Below, one piece after another: positions 7,562-17,218 of a stretch of 64,000 bases of DNA. Made by a program: the position numbers and the translations under genes. The DNA lies in assembly GCF_040712085.1 (NCBI RefSeq), contig NZ_JBFCVK010000006.1, forward strand, positions 1-64,000, written 5' to 3'. Every line of letters begins with the position of its first letter. Positions within the stretch are counted from its first letter, which is position 1. The notes below the pieces were generated by a model. The model ran no database searches. It was not told where the DNA came from and saw only the letters and a list, made by a program, of their open reading frames with translations. The stretch comes from Aquibaculum sediminis. Its GTDB lineage: Bacteria > Pseudomonadota > Alphaproteobacteria > Kiloniellales > DSM-21159.

Positions 7562-8962
7562 ATGACAATCGCACAGACAGCATCTGCCGCACGTCCCGAT
7601 TCCGAGGCAATCACCCAATGGGAGCTATACCTTCGGGAAGGGCGTGCGATCATCCGGCTCGCCACACCGATCGCGCTAATTGCCCTGGTCAACATGGGCA
7701 TGAGCATCACCGACAGTGTGATGGTCTCGTTGCTTTTCGGCACCGAGGCTCTGGCTTCGGTGGCGGTCGGCAGCGACCTCTATTCCATCTTCTTCTACCT
7801 CTGCGCCGGAGTGCTCGCCGGTCTCGCTCCTTTCTACACGGCCGCTGTAACGCGCGCAGATGCGCAAGATCGGGCAAAACTGGAACGGATCGGATGGGCG
7901 ACGGTGAGCCTGCTTGCGGTGCTGATCGTTCCGCTGGTGTGGTTCGCCCCCCTGTGGTTGAGCACTTTCGGCCTCCAGGCCAGTCTGCTCGAAGAAGGTC
8001 AGGGCTACACGCGCGCCATGGCCTTGACCCTTATCCCAATGCTTGGGGTCGTCCTATACCGGACGCTGCTGACTGCGGCGGAAAGGCCCAAGCTGTTCCT
8101 GAAGGTCACTCTGGCGATGGTGCCGCTCAACGCAGTCGCCAACTACCTCTTCATGACTGGCATTGGGCCCATGCCGACATTGGGTGCGACAGGTGCAGGC
8201 GTCGCGTCACTGCTTGTGGCTATTGTCAGCCTTGCCGCAATTGCCACGCTAGCGCGCCACAGCGCCACGGCTGGCAAGAACGGTGAGCATGGCCCGAATG
8301 GAAGGGCTGTGGTGGACTGGCAGGCGATGGCTGCCGTACTCCGCGTAGGAGTCCCCATCGGCATCGCGACGGTCACTGAAATCGGCATCTTTCTGGCAGC
8401 TACCCTCTATGCCGCGCGCCTGGGCGTGGCGGATGTGGCCGCACATACCCTGGCATTGCGGACCGCAGGCGTGGCCTACGCAATCCCGGCCGCTCTCTTG
8501 CAGGCTTCGATGGTGCGGGCGGCGCGAGCAGAGAGTCTGGATGATCGGGGCGCGCGCCAAGCTGTGATGGTCAGCAGCCTCGGCCTCTCGGTCATCCTTG
8601 GGATTGCACTCTGCCTGCTGCTCGCGGGGGGCGCCGAAATGCTCGCCCGAGCCTTCTTTGATCACAGTGCCGAAGGCATTTCTGCGATGCGACTGGCCAT
8701 GGGCTTGCTCCTTCTGCTTGACCTGATCGAACTCATCGCCGGCCCTTCCTGTGCCGCTTCGGGTCTCCTGCGCGGTCGCAGAATCACACGCCTGCCCATG
8801 ATCTATGTCCTGCTCGGGTACTGGGGCATCAGTGCACCGCTCGCCATCTATCTCTGCGAAGCTAAGGGGTTTGGCATCACGGGACTCTGGATCGGCCTCG
8901 CCGCCGGCACCTCGATGACCGCCATTCTGATGATTCGTAAGCTGCTTGCCAGTAACGGTTAA
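7562..8962 (+). CDS. MATE-family multidrug/toxin efflux transporter
   Basis: An inner-membrane protein of 466 residues with about 12 hydrophobic helices, matching the MATE/NorM family in length and in its two-fold repeat: the first half opens with RLATPIALIALVNMGMSITDSVMVS and the second with RVGVPIGIATVTEIGIFLAATLYAARLG. Asn and Asp residues in the first helices match the places where Na+ or H+ couples in the family. It exports organic cations or drug-like compounds in exchange for Na+ or H+. Start taken at ATG 7562; an ATG at 7514 is possible but adds a non-hydrophobic, atypical lead. It lies downstream of the methyltransferase, in the same direction. Confidence 0.88.
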   Translation: MTIAQTASAARPDSEAITQWELYLREGRAIIRLATPIALIALVNMGMSITDSVMVSLLFGTEALASVAVGSDLYSIFFYLCAGVLAGLAPFYTAAVTRADAQDRAKLERIGWATVSLLAVLIVPLVWFAPLWLSTFGLQASLLEEGQGYTRAMALTLIPMLGVVLYRTLLTAAERPKLFLKVTLAMVPLNAVANYLFMTGIGPMPTLGATGAGVASLLVAIVSLAAIATLARHSATAGKNGEHGPNGRAVVDWQAMAAVLRVGVPIGIATVTEIGIFLAATLYAARLGVADVAAHTLALRTAGVAYAIPAALLQASMVRAARAESLDDRGARQAVMVSSLGLSVILGIALCLLLAGGAEMLARAFFDHSAEGISAMRLAMGLLLLLDLIELIAGPSCAASGLLRGRRITRLPMIYVLLGYWGISAPLAIYLCEAKGFGITGLWIGLAAGTSMTAILMIRKLLASNG

Positions 8963-9009
8963 CGCCGCTGGAGCCGAAAGCAGGGTCGCATGAGGGCAGG
9001 CAGCGAGTC

Positions 9010-9037
9010 TTGCCCGCTCCCGCAAGCCTGTTATTGT
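9010..9037 (+). promoter_or_regulatory. Candidate sigma-70 promoter of icd
   Basis: TTGCCC (9010-9015) and TATTGT (9032-9037) are separated by 16 bases and lie 63 bases upstream of the icd start. The match is reasonable for a high-GC alphaproteobacterium, but it rests on sequence alone. Confidence 0.4.
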
Positions 9038-9100
9038 GCGCCCGCCGCGCGCCCTCGAGGCTGCGCGATCCTTCTGATGAACGCGGAAACGAGAGAGGCC

Positions 9101-10315
9101 ATGGCAAAGATCAAGGTTGCAAACCCGGTCGTCGAACTCGACGGCGACGAGATGACGCGGATCATCTGGGACTTCATCAAGCAGAAGCTGATCCTGCCCT
9201 ACCTCGACATCGACCTGAAGTACTACGACCTCTCGGTGCAGGAGCGTGACCGCACCGACGACCAGATCACCGTCGACGCTGCCAATGCCATCAAGGAGCA
9301 TGGCGTCGGCGTGAAGTGCGCCACCATCACCCCGGACGAGGCGCGCGTCGAGGAATTCGACCTCAAGAAGATGTGGCGCTCGCCCAACGGCACCATCCGC
9401 AACATCCTGGGCGGCACCGTCTTCCGCGAGCCCATCATCATGCAGAACGTGCCGCGCCTGGTGCCGGGTTGGACCCAGCCGATCATCATCGGCCGTCATG
9501 CCTTCGGCGATCAGTACCGCGCCACCGACTTCAAGGTGCCCGGCCCCGGCAAGCTGACCATGACCTTCCAGCCGGCCGACGGCGGCGAAGCCACGGTCTA
9601 CGAAGTCCACGACTTCCCCGATTCCGGCGTGGCCATGGGCATGTACAACCACGACGAATCGATCCGGGGCTTCGCGCGCGCCTGCTTCAACTACGGCCTG
9701 CAGCGCGGCTATCCGGTCTACATGTCGACCAAGAACACGATCCTCAAGGCCTATGACGGGCGCTTCAAGGACCTGTTCCAGGAGGTGTTCGACGCCGAAT
9801 TCAAGAAGGAGTTCGACGCCAAGGGGCTGACCTACGAGCATCGCCTGATCGATGACATGGTCGCCGCCGCACTGAAGTGGTCCGGCGGCTTCGTCTGGGC
9901 CTGCAAGAACTACGACGGCGACGTACAGTCCGACATCGTCGCCCAGGGCTTCGGCTCGCTCGGTCTCATGACCTCCGTGCTCATGACCCCGGACGGCAAG
10001 ACCATCGAGGCCGAGGCGGCCCACGGCACCGTGACCCGCCACTACCGCCTGCACCAGCAGGGCAAGGAGACCTCGACCAACCCGATCGCCTCGATCTTCG
10101 CCTGGACCCGCGGCCTCTTCTACCGCGGCACCTTCGACAACACGCCGGAGGTGGTGCGCTTCGCCCAGACCCTGGAGAAGGTCTGCATCGATACGGTCGA
10201 GAGCGGTCACATGACCAAGGACCTGGCGCTGCTGATCAGCCCGGACCAGACCTGGCTGACCACCAACCAGTTCCTCGACAAGCTGGACGAGAACCTGCAG
10301 AAGGCGATGAGCTGA
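9101..10315 (+). CDS. icd: NADP-dependent isocitrate dehydrogenase
   Basis: A 404-residue TCA-cycle enzyme that oxidatively decarboxylates isocitrate to 2-oxoglutarate and yields NADPH. It belongs to the eukaryote-like homodimeric subfamily that is usual in alphaproteobacteria, not the E. coli type: VVELDGDEMTRIIWDFIK at the N-terminus, TVFREPIIMQNVPRLV carrying the isocitrate-phosphate contacts, and the catalytic YMSTKNTILKAYDGRFK region. The C-terminal EAAHGTVTRHYRLHQ holds the coenzyme-binding site, with His and Arg typical of NADP preference. Start ATG 9101 follows a GAGAGAGG stretch. A cyclophilin gene begins 4 bases after the stop, suggesting cotranscription. Confidence 0.96.
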   Translation: MAKIKVANPVVELDGDEMTRIIWDFIKQKLILPYLDIDLKYYDLSVQERDRTDDQITVDAANAIKEHGVGVKCATITPDEARVEEFDLKKMWRSPNGTIRNILGGTVFREPIIMQNVPRLVPGWTQPIIIGRHAFGDQYRATDFKVPGPGKLTMTFQPADGGEATVYEVHDFPDSGVAMGMYNHDESIRGFARACFNYGLQRGYPVYMSTKNTILKAYDGRFKDLFQEVFDAEFKKEFDAKGLTYEHRLIDDMVAAALKWSGGFVWACKNYDGDVQSDIVAQGFGSLGLMTSVLMTPDGKTIEAEAAHGTVTRHYRLHQQGKETSTNPIASIFAWTRGLFYRGTFDNTPEVVRFAQTLEKVCIDTVESGHMTKDLALLISPDQTWLTTNQFLDKLDENLQKAMS

Positions 10316-10319
10316 GGTC

Positions 10320-10874
<555 letters not shown>

Positions 10875-10895
10875 TTTGTAAGGGAGTTAGGCGAC

Positions 10896-11381
<486 letters not shown>

Positions 11382-11405
11382 TCGCACTCAGAGGCTGATA
11401 GAGGC

Positions 11406-12140
11406 TCAGGCGCGCGCCTGAGCCTCCACCTCTGCATCCAGGTGCTGCACCAGCTCTCTCGGCAGATCGAGCCTGACGGAGAGTTCGCGCAGGAAGTGCT
11501 GCTCCTGCGGATCGTCGGGATCGATGGTCATGCGTGCAGCGAGGTAGATCTCTGCCGCCTGCTCCGGGCCCTTCGCCGCCCGCGCCAGCTCGGCCACATC
11601 CTGATCCTTGCGCAGTTCATCGAACATCCAGGCCTTGGTCTCGTTGTCGAAGCCCTGGTCGTCGACATGGTCGAAGAGCTTCTTCTGCTCCGCGGCATCC
11701 ACGTGCCCGTCCGCCTTGGCTGCTGCGATCATGGTGCGCACCAAGGTCAACGCGAAGGGCAGCCCATCGGCGGCAGCCGTATTCTCCGCATCGAATGCGC
11801 TGTCCTTTGGCGGTGGCAGCGGCTCGGTCGGAGTCTCGGCGGCACCGGGTTGCTTGCCGTCGCGGTAGTTCTGCCAGGCCCGAAAGGCCAGCGCGCCAAC
11901 CGCGGCAGCCCCGCCATAGGTCAGGGCCTTGCCGCCAAGCTTGCGCGCGCCCTTCGAACTGACCAGCAAGGCCAGGAGACCACCGGCCGCGGCGCCGCCA
12001 AGGGCGCCAGACATGCCACCACCGGACATGCCGCCCCCGGACATACCGCCACCGCCCATGGCGCTTTTCGCCTTCTCGCCCAGGCCGCTCGTACCCCCCG
12101 ATCCCATGAACTGGTCGAGGAGGGACTTGGCGTTGATCAT
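11406..12140 (-). CDS. DUF533/TerB-like (YebE family) membrane protein
   Basis: A 244-residue protein of the YebE/DUF533 family. The N-terminal part has a Gly-Met-Ser repeat (GGGMSGGGMSGGGMSG, residues about 30-45) encoded by imperfect 15-bp units. A hydrophobic segment follows (ALGGAAAGGLLALLV) and then a C-terminal all-helical TerB-like domain (LVRTMIAAAKADGHVDAAEQ, a possible metal-binding acidic motif). Function is unknown; TerB-like domains occur in stress and tellurite-resistance proteins. Start ATG 12140 has AAGGAG 6 bases upstream. It is divergent from the TPP-riboswitch transporter unit. Confidence 0.8.
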   Translation of the reverse strand: MINAKSLLDQFMGSGGTSGLGEKAKSAMGGGGMSGGGMSGGGMSGALGGAAAGGLLALLVSSKGARKLGGKALTYGGAAAVGALAFRAWQNYRDGKQPGAAETPTEPLPPPKDSAFDAENTAAADGLPFALTLVRTMIAAAKADGHVDAAEQKKLFDHVDDQGFDNETKAWMFDELRKDQDVAELARAAKGPEQAAEIYLAARMTIDPDDPQEQHFLRELSVRLDLPRELVQHLDAEVEAQARA

Positions 12141-12276
12141 GGCTGGCTCCTTGTTCGCGCTTTTGCTCGCGAGAGATCGTTACGCCGCCAGCCCATTCCA
12201 AGTCCCCGGCATCAATCTCTTGCTTCAGGTGCCTTTGCCCTGGAACCCACTCGAACAGCGCGGCATAGTCTCCGCC

Positions 12277-12371
12277 GATGCACCGGGGGAGCCGCTTTAC
12301 GCGCGGCTGAGAGGCGACGACAGGTCGCGACCCCCTGAACCTGCCGGGATAATGCCCGCGAAGGGAGCGTT
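12277..12371 (+). promoter_or_regulatory. TPP riboswitch (THI element)
   Basis: All parts of the thiamine pyrophosphate aptamer are visible. P1 is GATGC (12277-12281) with GCGTT (12367-12371). P2 is GGGGG (12285-12289) with CCCCC (12331-12335). P3 is GCCGC with GCGGC, followed at once by the invariant CTGAGA (12307-12312). An extra GCGAC/GTCGC hairpin sits next, as in many P3a variants. The second arm carries CTGAACCTGCCGGGATAATG, then CCCGCGAAGGGA, which form P4 and P5. The AAGGGAG at 12361-12367, the likely ribosome site of the next gene, lies inside the aptamer, so TPP binding would hide it and lower translation. Downstream genes encode an ABC transporter, which sets its substrate as thiamine or a precursor. 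Confidence 0.93.
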
Positions 12372-12378
12372 GCCGACC

Positions 12379-13161
12379 TTGTTTTGCGCACGATTCGATA
12401 CGCCAGGTGCCGCTCCCGGCATCAGGCTGAGCGGTGCCCGCCTGCATTTCGAGGGGGCAGCGCTCTTCGACGACCTCTCCATCGAGTTGCCGGCCGGCCA
12501 GACGAGTTGCCTCCTCGGCCCCTCCGGCGTGGGGAAATCCAGCCTCCTTGCCCTGCTTGCGGGGCTAAACGCCGCAGCCGAAGGCAAGATTGAGGCCAGC
12601 GACGGCGCCGCCCTGCAGGGCCGGATAGCCTGGATGGCGCAGCAGGACCTGCTCCTCCCCTGGCTGAGCGTCCAGGATAACGTCACGCTCGGCGACCGCC
12701 TGCGCCGGCAGCGGCCGAGCCGAACGCGATGCATGCAACTTCTGGAACAGGTGGGGCTCGCCGATCGCGCCCAAGCCCGGCCGGCCGCGCTGTCAGGCGG
12801 CATGCGCCAGCGTGTTGCTTTGGCCCGCACCCTCTACGAGGATCGGCCCATCATCCTCATGGACGAACCCTTCTCTGCGCTCGACGCAGTAACCCGCCTG
12901 GAATTGCAGGATCTCGCCGGTGATCTGTTGGCCGGGCGCACCGTACTGCTGGTGACCCACGATCCGCTGGAGGCCCTGCGCCTGGGCCATCATCTGCTGG
13001 TCCTCACAGGCCGCCCGGCGCGGATCAGTGAAGCCTTCGCCCCATCTGGCGCGCCGCCACGTGCGCCGGACGATCCCGGGCTGCTCGCGCTGCAGGCGCG
13101 CCTGCTCGCCGCCCTACGCCACGGTGGAAGTGCCCGCTTGCGCGAGCAAGAAGGGGCATAG
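12379..13161 (+). CDS. thiZ: ABC transporter ATP-binding protein for thiamine precursors (ThiZ-like)
   Basis: A nucleotide-binding subunit of the nitrate/sulfonate/taurine-type ABC group, about 260 residues. It has Walker A GPSGVGKSS, the Q-loop MAQQDLLLPWLSV, signature LSGGMRQRVALAR, Walker B IILMDEPFSALD and the H-loop LLVTHDP. The upstream TPP riboswitch identifies the transport substrate as thiamine or, more likely by family, hydroxymethylpyrimidine-type precursors. The ATG at 12352 belongs to the conserved TAATGCC of the riboswitch and is not the start. TTG 12379, 11 bases after AAGGGAG, is the best choice, though TTG 12370 cannot be excluded. The permease gene starts 3 bases after the stop. 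No substrate-binding protein (ThiY) is encoded nearby. Confidence 0.8.
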   Translation: MFCARFDTPGAAPGIRLSGARLHFEGAALFDDLSIELPAGQTSCLLGPSGVGKSSLLALLAGLNAAAEGKIEASDGAALQGRIAWMAQQDLLLPWLSVQDNVTLGDRLRRQRPSRTRCMQLLEQVGLADRAQARPAALSGGMRQRVALARTLYEDRPIILMDEPFSALDAVTRLELQDLAGDLLAGRTVLLVTHDPLEALRLGHHLLVLTGRPARISEAFAPSGAPPRAPDDPGLLALQARLLAALRHGGSARLREQEGA

Positions 13162-13164
13162 GCC

Positions 13165-13917
13165 ATGGGATTGCTGCGCGCCGCGACGGTGACCATCGGG
13201 CTGCTGCTGCTCTGGCAGTTGGTGGTTTGGGTCACGGCCGTCCCGCCCTTCATCCTGCCCAGCCCGCAGGCCGTTGGCGCGACGCTTTTACAGCGCTGGT
13301 CCCTGTTGCTGGGGCATGCCGGCGTCACCGCCGCGGAGATCCTTCTGGGTCTCTTGCTGGGCGTGCTGCTTGGAAGCATAGCCGCCCTGCTGCTGGCCTC
13401 CGCCGCGGTCCTGCGTCGCTGGCTTTTGCCGCTGCTGGTGGCCAGCCAGGCGATCCCGGTCTTCGCCCTGGCGCCACTGCTGGTGCTCTGGCTGGGCTAC
13501 GGCATGGCCAGCAAGGTTGCCATGGCGACATTGATCATCTTCTTTCCTGTCACGGCCGCCTTCTATGACGGGCTGAGGCGCACCGATCCGGGCTGGCTGG
13601 CGCTGGCCCAGACCATGGGGGGCACCCGTTATGCCGTCCTGCGCCACATCGCGATTCCCGCCGCCCTGCCCGCCTTCACCTCGGGCCTGCGTGTCGCCAC
13701 CGCCGTCGCCCCCATCGGAGCCGTGGTGGGTGAGTGGGTGGGCTCCAGCGCCGGCCTGGGCCACCTGATGCTCAACGCCAACGCGCGCATGCAAACCGAC
13801 CTGATGTTCGCGGCCTTGCTGGTCCTCACCGCCATGGCACTGCTGCTTTACTACTCGGTCGACCTGCTCGGCCGGCGACTCCTGCCCTGGCTGCCCGAGA
13901 CACACCCGCGCCCCTGA
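13165..13917 (+). CDS. thiX: ABC transporter permease for thiamine precursors (ThiX-like)
   Basis: An inner-membrane permease of 250 residues with about six helices and the BPD-type EAA loop (TMGGTRYAVLRHIAIPAALPAF) that contacts the ATPase. The segment SSAGLGHLMLNANARMQTDLMF resembles ThiX permeases of the HMP-precursor systems. It is translationally close to thiZ (3 bases) and so shares control by the TPP riboswitch. ATG 13165 follows AAGGGGC. The usual third component, a periplasmic ThiY-type binding protein, is missing from this locus and must be encoded elsewhere if the system works. Confidence 0.78.
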   Translation: MGLLRAATVTIGLLLLWQLVVWVTAVPPFILPSPQAVGATLLQRWSLLLGHAGVTAAEILLGLLLGVLLGSIAALLLASAAVLRRWLLPLLVASQAIPVFALAPLLVLWLGYGMASKVAMATLIIFFPVTAAFYDGLRRTDPGWLALAQTMGGTRYAVLRHIAIPAALPAFTSGLRVATAVAPIGAVVGEWVGSSAGLGHLMLNANARMQTDLMFAALLVLTAMALLLYYSVDLLGRRLLPWLPETHPRP

Positions 13918-13955
13918 CTCTAACAAAAAACCGACACGAGCATATCCGGGTTTTC

Positions 13956-13983
13956 TTGACCCCGAAGGCCCGGTCCCTAATCT
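13956..13983 (+). promoter_or_regulatory. Promoter of the mrp operon
   Basis: TTGACC (13956-13961) and TAATCT (13978-13983) are 16 bases apart in the 120-base gap between thiX and mrpA. The mrpA start is 54 bases further on. This is a near-consensus sigma-70 type promoter for a housekeeping sigma factor. Confidence 0.6.
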
Positions 13984-14037
13984 TGCGCCAGCCTTCCGGG
14001 GGGTTCCGGAACCGTCAGGCCAACGCTAGGGAGAGCC

Positions 14038-16863
14038 ATGAGTCTCGTCCTGATCGCCCTGCTACCGTTTATCGGGGCCATTCTGCCCGCGCTCATGATC
14101 CGCGCCGGCCGGAACGCCTGCGCGCTGACCGCAGGTTCCGTAACGCTTACATCCCTCATCCTGCTGTTGAGCTACGCTCCGGCGGTTTTTGGGGGCGAGG
14201 TGATCCAGGCGCGATTCGAATGGCTGCCGGGGCTGGGTCTCAATGCCAATTTCTTCCTGGACGGCCTCGGGTTCTTTTTCGCGCTTCTGATCCTTGGCAT
14301 CGGCCTGCTGATCATCGTTTACGCGCGCTTCTACCTGAGCAAGCAGGACCCCATGGGCCTGTTCTATGTCTACCTGCTGCTCTTTCAGGGCGCGATGGTG
14401 GGCATCACGCTCTCAGACAATATCCTGCTGCTGCTGATCTTCTGGGAGCTGACCAGCCTCTCGTCGTTCCTGCTGATCGGCTACTGGAAGCACCTACCGG
14501 AGGGCCGCCAGGGCGCGCGCATGGCGCTGATGGTCACCGGGTCGGGCGGCATGGCGATGATCGCCGGCATGCTGATCCTCGGCAACATCGCCGGTTCCTA
14601 TGACCTCACGGTCATTCTTCAGTCCAGTGCGGCGATCAAGGCTTCGCCCCTGTACCTGCCGGCCCTGCTGCTGATCCTGGGCGGCGCCTTTACCAAGTCG
14701 GCGCAGTTCCCCTTCCACTTCTGGCTGCCGCACGCCATGGCCGCCCCCACGCCGGTCAGCGCCTACCTGCACAGCGCCACCATGGTGAAGGCCGGCGTGT
14801 TCCTGATGGCGCGGATGTGGCCGGCGCTAGCGGGCACGCCGGAGTGGTTCTACATCGTCGCGACTGCCGGCCTCGTGACCATGATCGTCGGCGCCTGGAT
14901 CTCCATCTTCAAGGACGACCTGAAGGGCCTGCTTGCCTTTTCCACGGTCAGCCAGCTCGGCCTGATGACCATGCTGCTGGGCTTCGGCACGCCCATGGCC
15001 GCGCTCGCAGCCGTGTTCCACATCCTCAATCACGCCACCTTCAAGGCGGCGCTCTTCATGACCGCGGGCATCGTCGACCACGAGGCGGGGACCCGTGATG
15101 CCAAGCGGTTGGGTGGCCTGGTCACCCTGATGCCGATCACAGCGACCATCGCCATGATCGCCGCCGCTTCCTCGGCCGGCCTGCCGCTGTTCAATGGTTT
15201 CCTCTCGAAAGAGATGATGCTGTACGAGGCGAGCCACACCTACTACCTGGGCCAAGAGTGGATCCTGCCGGTGCTGGCCACGGTCGGCGCGGTCTTTTCG
15301 GTCGCCTATTCGGCGCGCTACGCCATCCACGTCTTCCTGGGCAAGGAGCGGCACGACTACCCGAGCCACCCCCACGACCCGCCCTTCGGCATGTGGGCGC
15401 CGGCCGGCCTCCTGGTGGTGCTGGTGGTGGCCATCGGCCTGCTGCCGCAGACCATCGCGGGGCCGTTGGTGCAGGTGGCTTCCAATGCAGTCACCAACGG
15501 GGCCGCGCCGGTCGTCGACATCCAGATCTGGCACGGTGTGAACGCCGCACTCATCATGAGCATGATCGCGCTCGCCCTCGGCCTGCTGCTGCTCTGGCGC
15601 TACGGCAATTTCGTGGCGCTGCGTCAGCGTTTCCCGCGCCCCGAGGCCAAGGAGATCTTCGATCGCCTGGTCGACCGTACCGCAGCAGCAGCGACCTTCA
15701 TCACCGATGGCCTGCAGAACGGCTCCTTGCAGCGCTACCTCGCCACCATGGTGGCGACAGTTATCCTAGTGGGTGCCGTCGGTTTCTTCGGCGGCAACCA
15801 TGCGGCCGGTGCGCGCGCCACGCTGCCGGTCTCGCCCATCGGTCTCATTGCCTGGCTGCTGCTTGTAGTCGCCTGCCTGACCCTCGTCTTCTTCCATCAC
15901 CGCAGGCTCCTGTCGCTGATCCTGGTGGGCGTCATCGGTCTTATCGTCTCGCTAGGCTTCTTCTACTTTGCCGCGCCCGACCTGGCGCTGACCCAGATCT
16001 CGGTGGAGGTGGTGACGGTGATCCTGCTGCTGCTCGCCCTCAACTTCCTGCCGAAGCAGACCCCCGTGGCCGAATACACGCCACGGCGCTGGCGCGATGC
16101 GGCCCTGGCCGGGCTTGCCGGCCTCGGCGTCGCCGGACTCACGCTGGCAGTTACCACGCGCGATTTCTTCGCCGGCAGCATCTCCGACTTCCATCTGGCC
16201 AACTCCTATCCCGGGGGTGGCGGCACCAACGTGGTGAACGTGATCCTGGTGGACTTCCGCGGCTTCGACACCTACGGCGAGATCATCGTGCTCGGCGTCG
16301 CGGCATTGGCCATTTTCGCCCTGCTGGAAAGCAGCCTGCACGGCAAAGCCAGCAAGCGTCTCGCCAACTGGGTTCCGGAGACGGCCCGGGCCTTCGACAC
16401 CCACCCGCTGCTGCTGGTTGTGGCGTCCCGTGCGATGCTGCCCTTCGCGCTGCTGGTGGGCATCTTCATCTTCCTGCGCGGTCACAACGAGCCGGGCGGT
16501 GGCTTCATTGCCGGCTTGGTCGTCTCTATCGCCCTGATCATCCAGTACATGGCCAGCGGCTTTCAATGGGCTCACGCCCGGGTCCGGATCGACTATCACG
16601 CCGTCATCGGCCTCGGCGTTCTGATCGCCGGGCTGACCGGTGTGGCGGCCTGGATCGCGGAGCGACCCTTCCTGACCAGCGACTTCACCTATGTGACCCT
16701 GCCGGTGGTGGGAACCTTCGAAGTCGCCACAGCCATGGCCTTCGACGTGGGTGTGTTCCTCACGGTCGTGGGGGCCGTGATGCTGGCACTGGCCAACCTT
16801 TCGCGGATCGGACGGCGCGCCGAAACAGGCGGCGGCTCACACCCGATCGCCTCGCAACACTAG
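14038..16863 (+). CDS. mrpA: Na+/H+ antiporter subunit A fused to subunit B (MrpA-MrpB, PhaAB type)
   Basis: A 941-residue inner-membrane protein, the large subunit of the multi-subunit Mrp cation/proton antiporter. Residues 1 to about 500 are homologous to complex I subunit NuoL, with the conserved glutamate in IFWELTSLSSF (Glu137) and lysine in FTKSAQFPFHFWLPHAMA (Lys220). A MrpA-specific C-terminal part follows. From about residue 795 (ASRAMLPFALLVGIFIFLRG, NEPGGGFIAGLV) the sequence is MrpB. The A-B fusion is characteristic of six-gene Pha-type operons such as that of Sinorhizobium. AGGGAGAG precedes ATG 14038. It is first in an operon with C, D, E, F and G. Confidence 0.94.
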   Translation: MSLVLIALLPFIGAILPALMIRAGRNACALTAGSVTLTSLILLLSYAPAVFGGEVIQARFEWLPGLGLNANFFLDGLGFFFALLILGIGLLIIVYARFYLSKQDPMGLFYVYLLLFQGAMVGITLSDNILLLLIFWELTSLSSFLLIGYWKHLPEGRQGARMALMVTGSGGMAMIAGMLILGNIAGSYDLTVILQSSAAIKASPLYLPALLLILGGAFTKSAQFPFHFWLPHAMAAPTPVSAYLHSATMVKAGVFLMARMWPALAGTPEWFYIVATAGLVTMIVGAWISIFKDDLKGLLAFSTVSQLGLMTMLLGFGTPMAALAAVFHILNHATFKAALFMTAGIVDHEAGTRDAKRLGGLVTLMPITATIAMIAAASSAGLPLFNGFLSKEMMLYEASHTYYLGQEWILPVLATVGAVFSVAYSARYAIHVFLGKERHDYPSHPHDPPFGMWAPAGLLVVLVVAIGLLPQTIAGPLVQVASNAVTNGAAPVVDIQIWHGVNAALIMSMIALALGLLLLWRYGNFVALRQRFPRPEAKEIFDRLVDRTAAAATFITDGLQNGSLQRYLATMVATVILVGAVGFFGGNHAAGARATLPVSPIGLIAWLLLVVACLTLVFFHHRRLLSLILVGVIGLIVSLGFFYFAAPDLALTQISVEVVTVILLLLALNFLPKQTPVAEYTPRRWRDAALAGLAGLGVAGLTLAVTTRDFFAGSISDFHLANSYPGGGGTNVVNVILVDFRGFDTYGEIIVLGVAALAIFALLESSLHGKASKRLANWVPETARAFDTHPLLLVVASRAMLPFALLVGIFIFLRGHNEPGGGFIAGLVVSIALIIQYMASGFQWAHARVRIDYHAVIGLGVLIAGLTGVAAWIAERPFLTSDFTYVTLPVVGTFEVATAMAFDVGVFLTVVGAVMLALANLSRIGRRAETGGGSHPIASQH

Positions 16864-16873
16864 GGAGCGGGCA

Positions 16874-17218
16874 ATGGAGTATCTCCTCGCAAGCGGTGTC
16901 GGCGTGCTGACCGCGACAGGCGTCTACATGATCCTGCGCGGTCGGAGCTTCCCCGTGGTTGTGGGCTTCGCGCTGCTGTCCTACGCGGTCAATGTGCTGC
17001 TGTTCAGCATGGGTCGTTTGACCCTCAACCGTCCGCCGGTGCTGACCCTCGACCTCGAGAGCTACAGCGATCCCTTGCCGCAGGCTCTGGTGCTGACAGC
17101 CATCGTCATCTCCTTCGGAATGACGGCGCTGATCGTCGTGCTGGCCTTGCGCTCCTTTCTGGAAAGCGGCAGCGACCATGTGGACGGTGAGACTGCCGAG
17201 GGCGGAACGCGCGAATGA
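16874..17218 (+). CDS. mrpC: Na+/H+ antiporter subunit C
   Basis: A small membrane protein of 114 residues homologous to NuoK, with three hydrophobic helices (GVGVLTATGVYMILRG, VVVGFALLSYAVNVLLF and QALVLTAIVISFGMTALIVVL). It contains the conserved DPLPQALVLTAIVI stretch of the MrpC/NuoK family. It forms part of the ion-translocating membrane complex. AGGGAGCGGG precedes the ATG, 10 bases after mrpA, and the stop overlaps the mrpD start (ATGA). Confidence 0.94.
   Translation: MEYLLASGVGVLTATGVYMILRGRSFPVVVGFALLSYAVNVLLFSMGRLTLNRPPVLTLDLESYSDPLPQALVLTAIVISFGMTALIVVLALRSFLESGSDHVDGETAEGGTRE

Noticed and set aside
12352..12354. ATG as start of the ThiZ-like ATPase
   Set aside because: It is the ATG of the invariant TAATGCC of the TPP aptamer, with no ribosome site before it; the AAGGGAG downstream serves a later start.
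15258..16910. A 550-codon plus-strand frame inside mrpA
   Set aside because: It is the +1 shifted reading of mrpA, Arg/Pro-rich, with no family resemblance; mrpA itself is unbroken.
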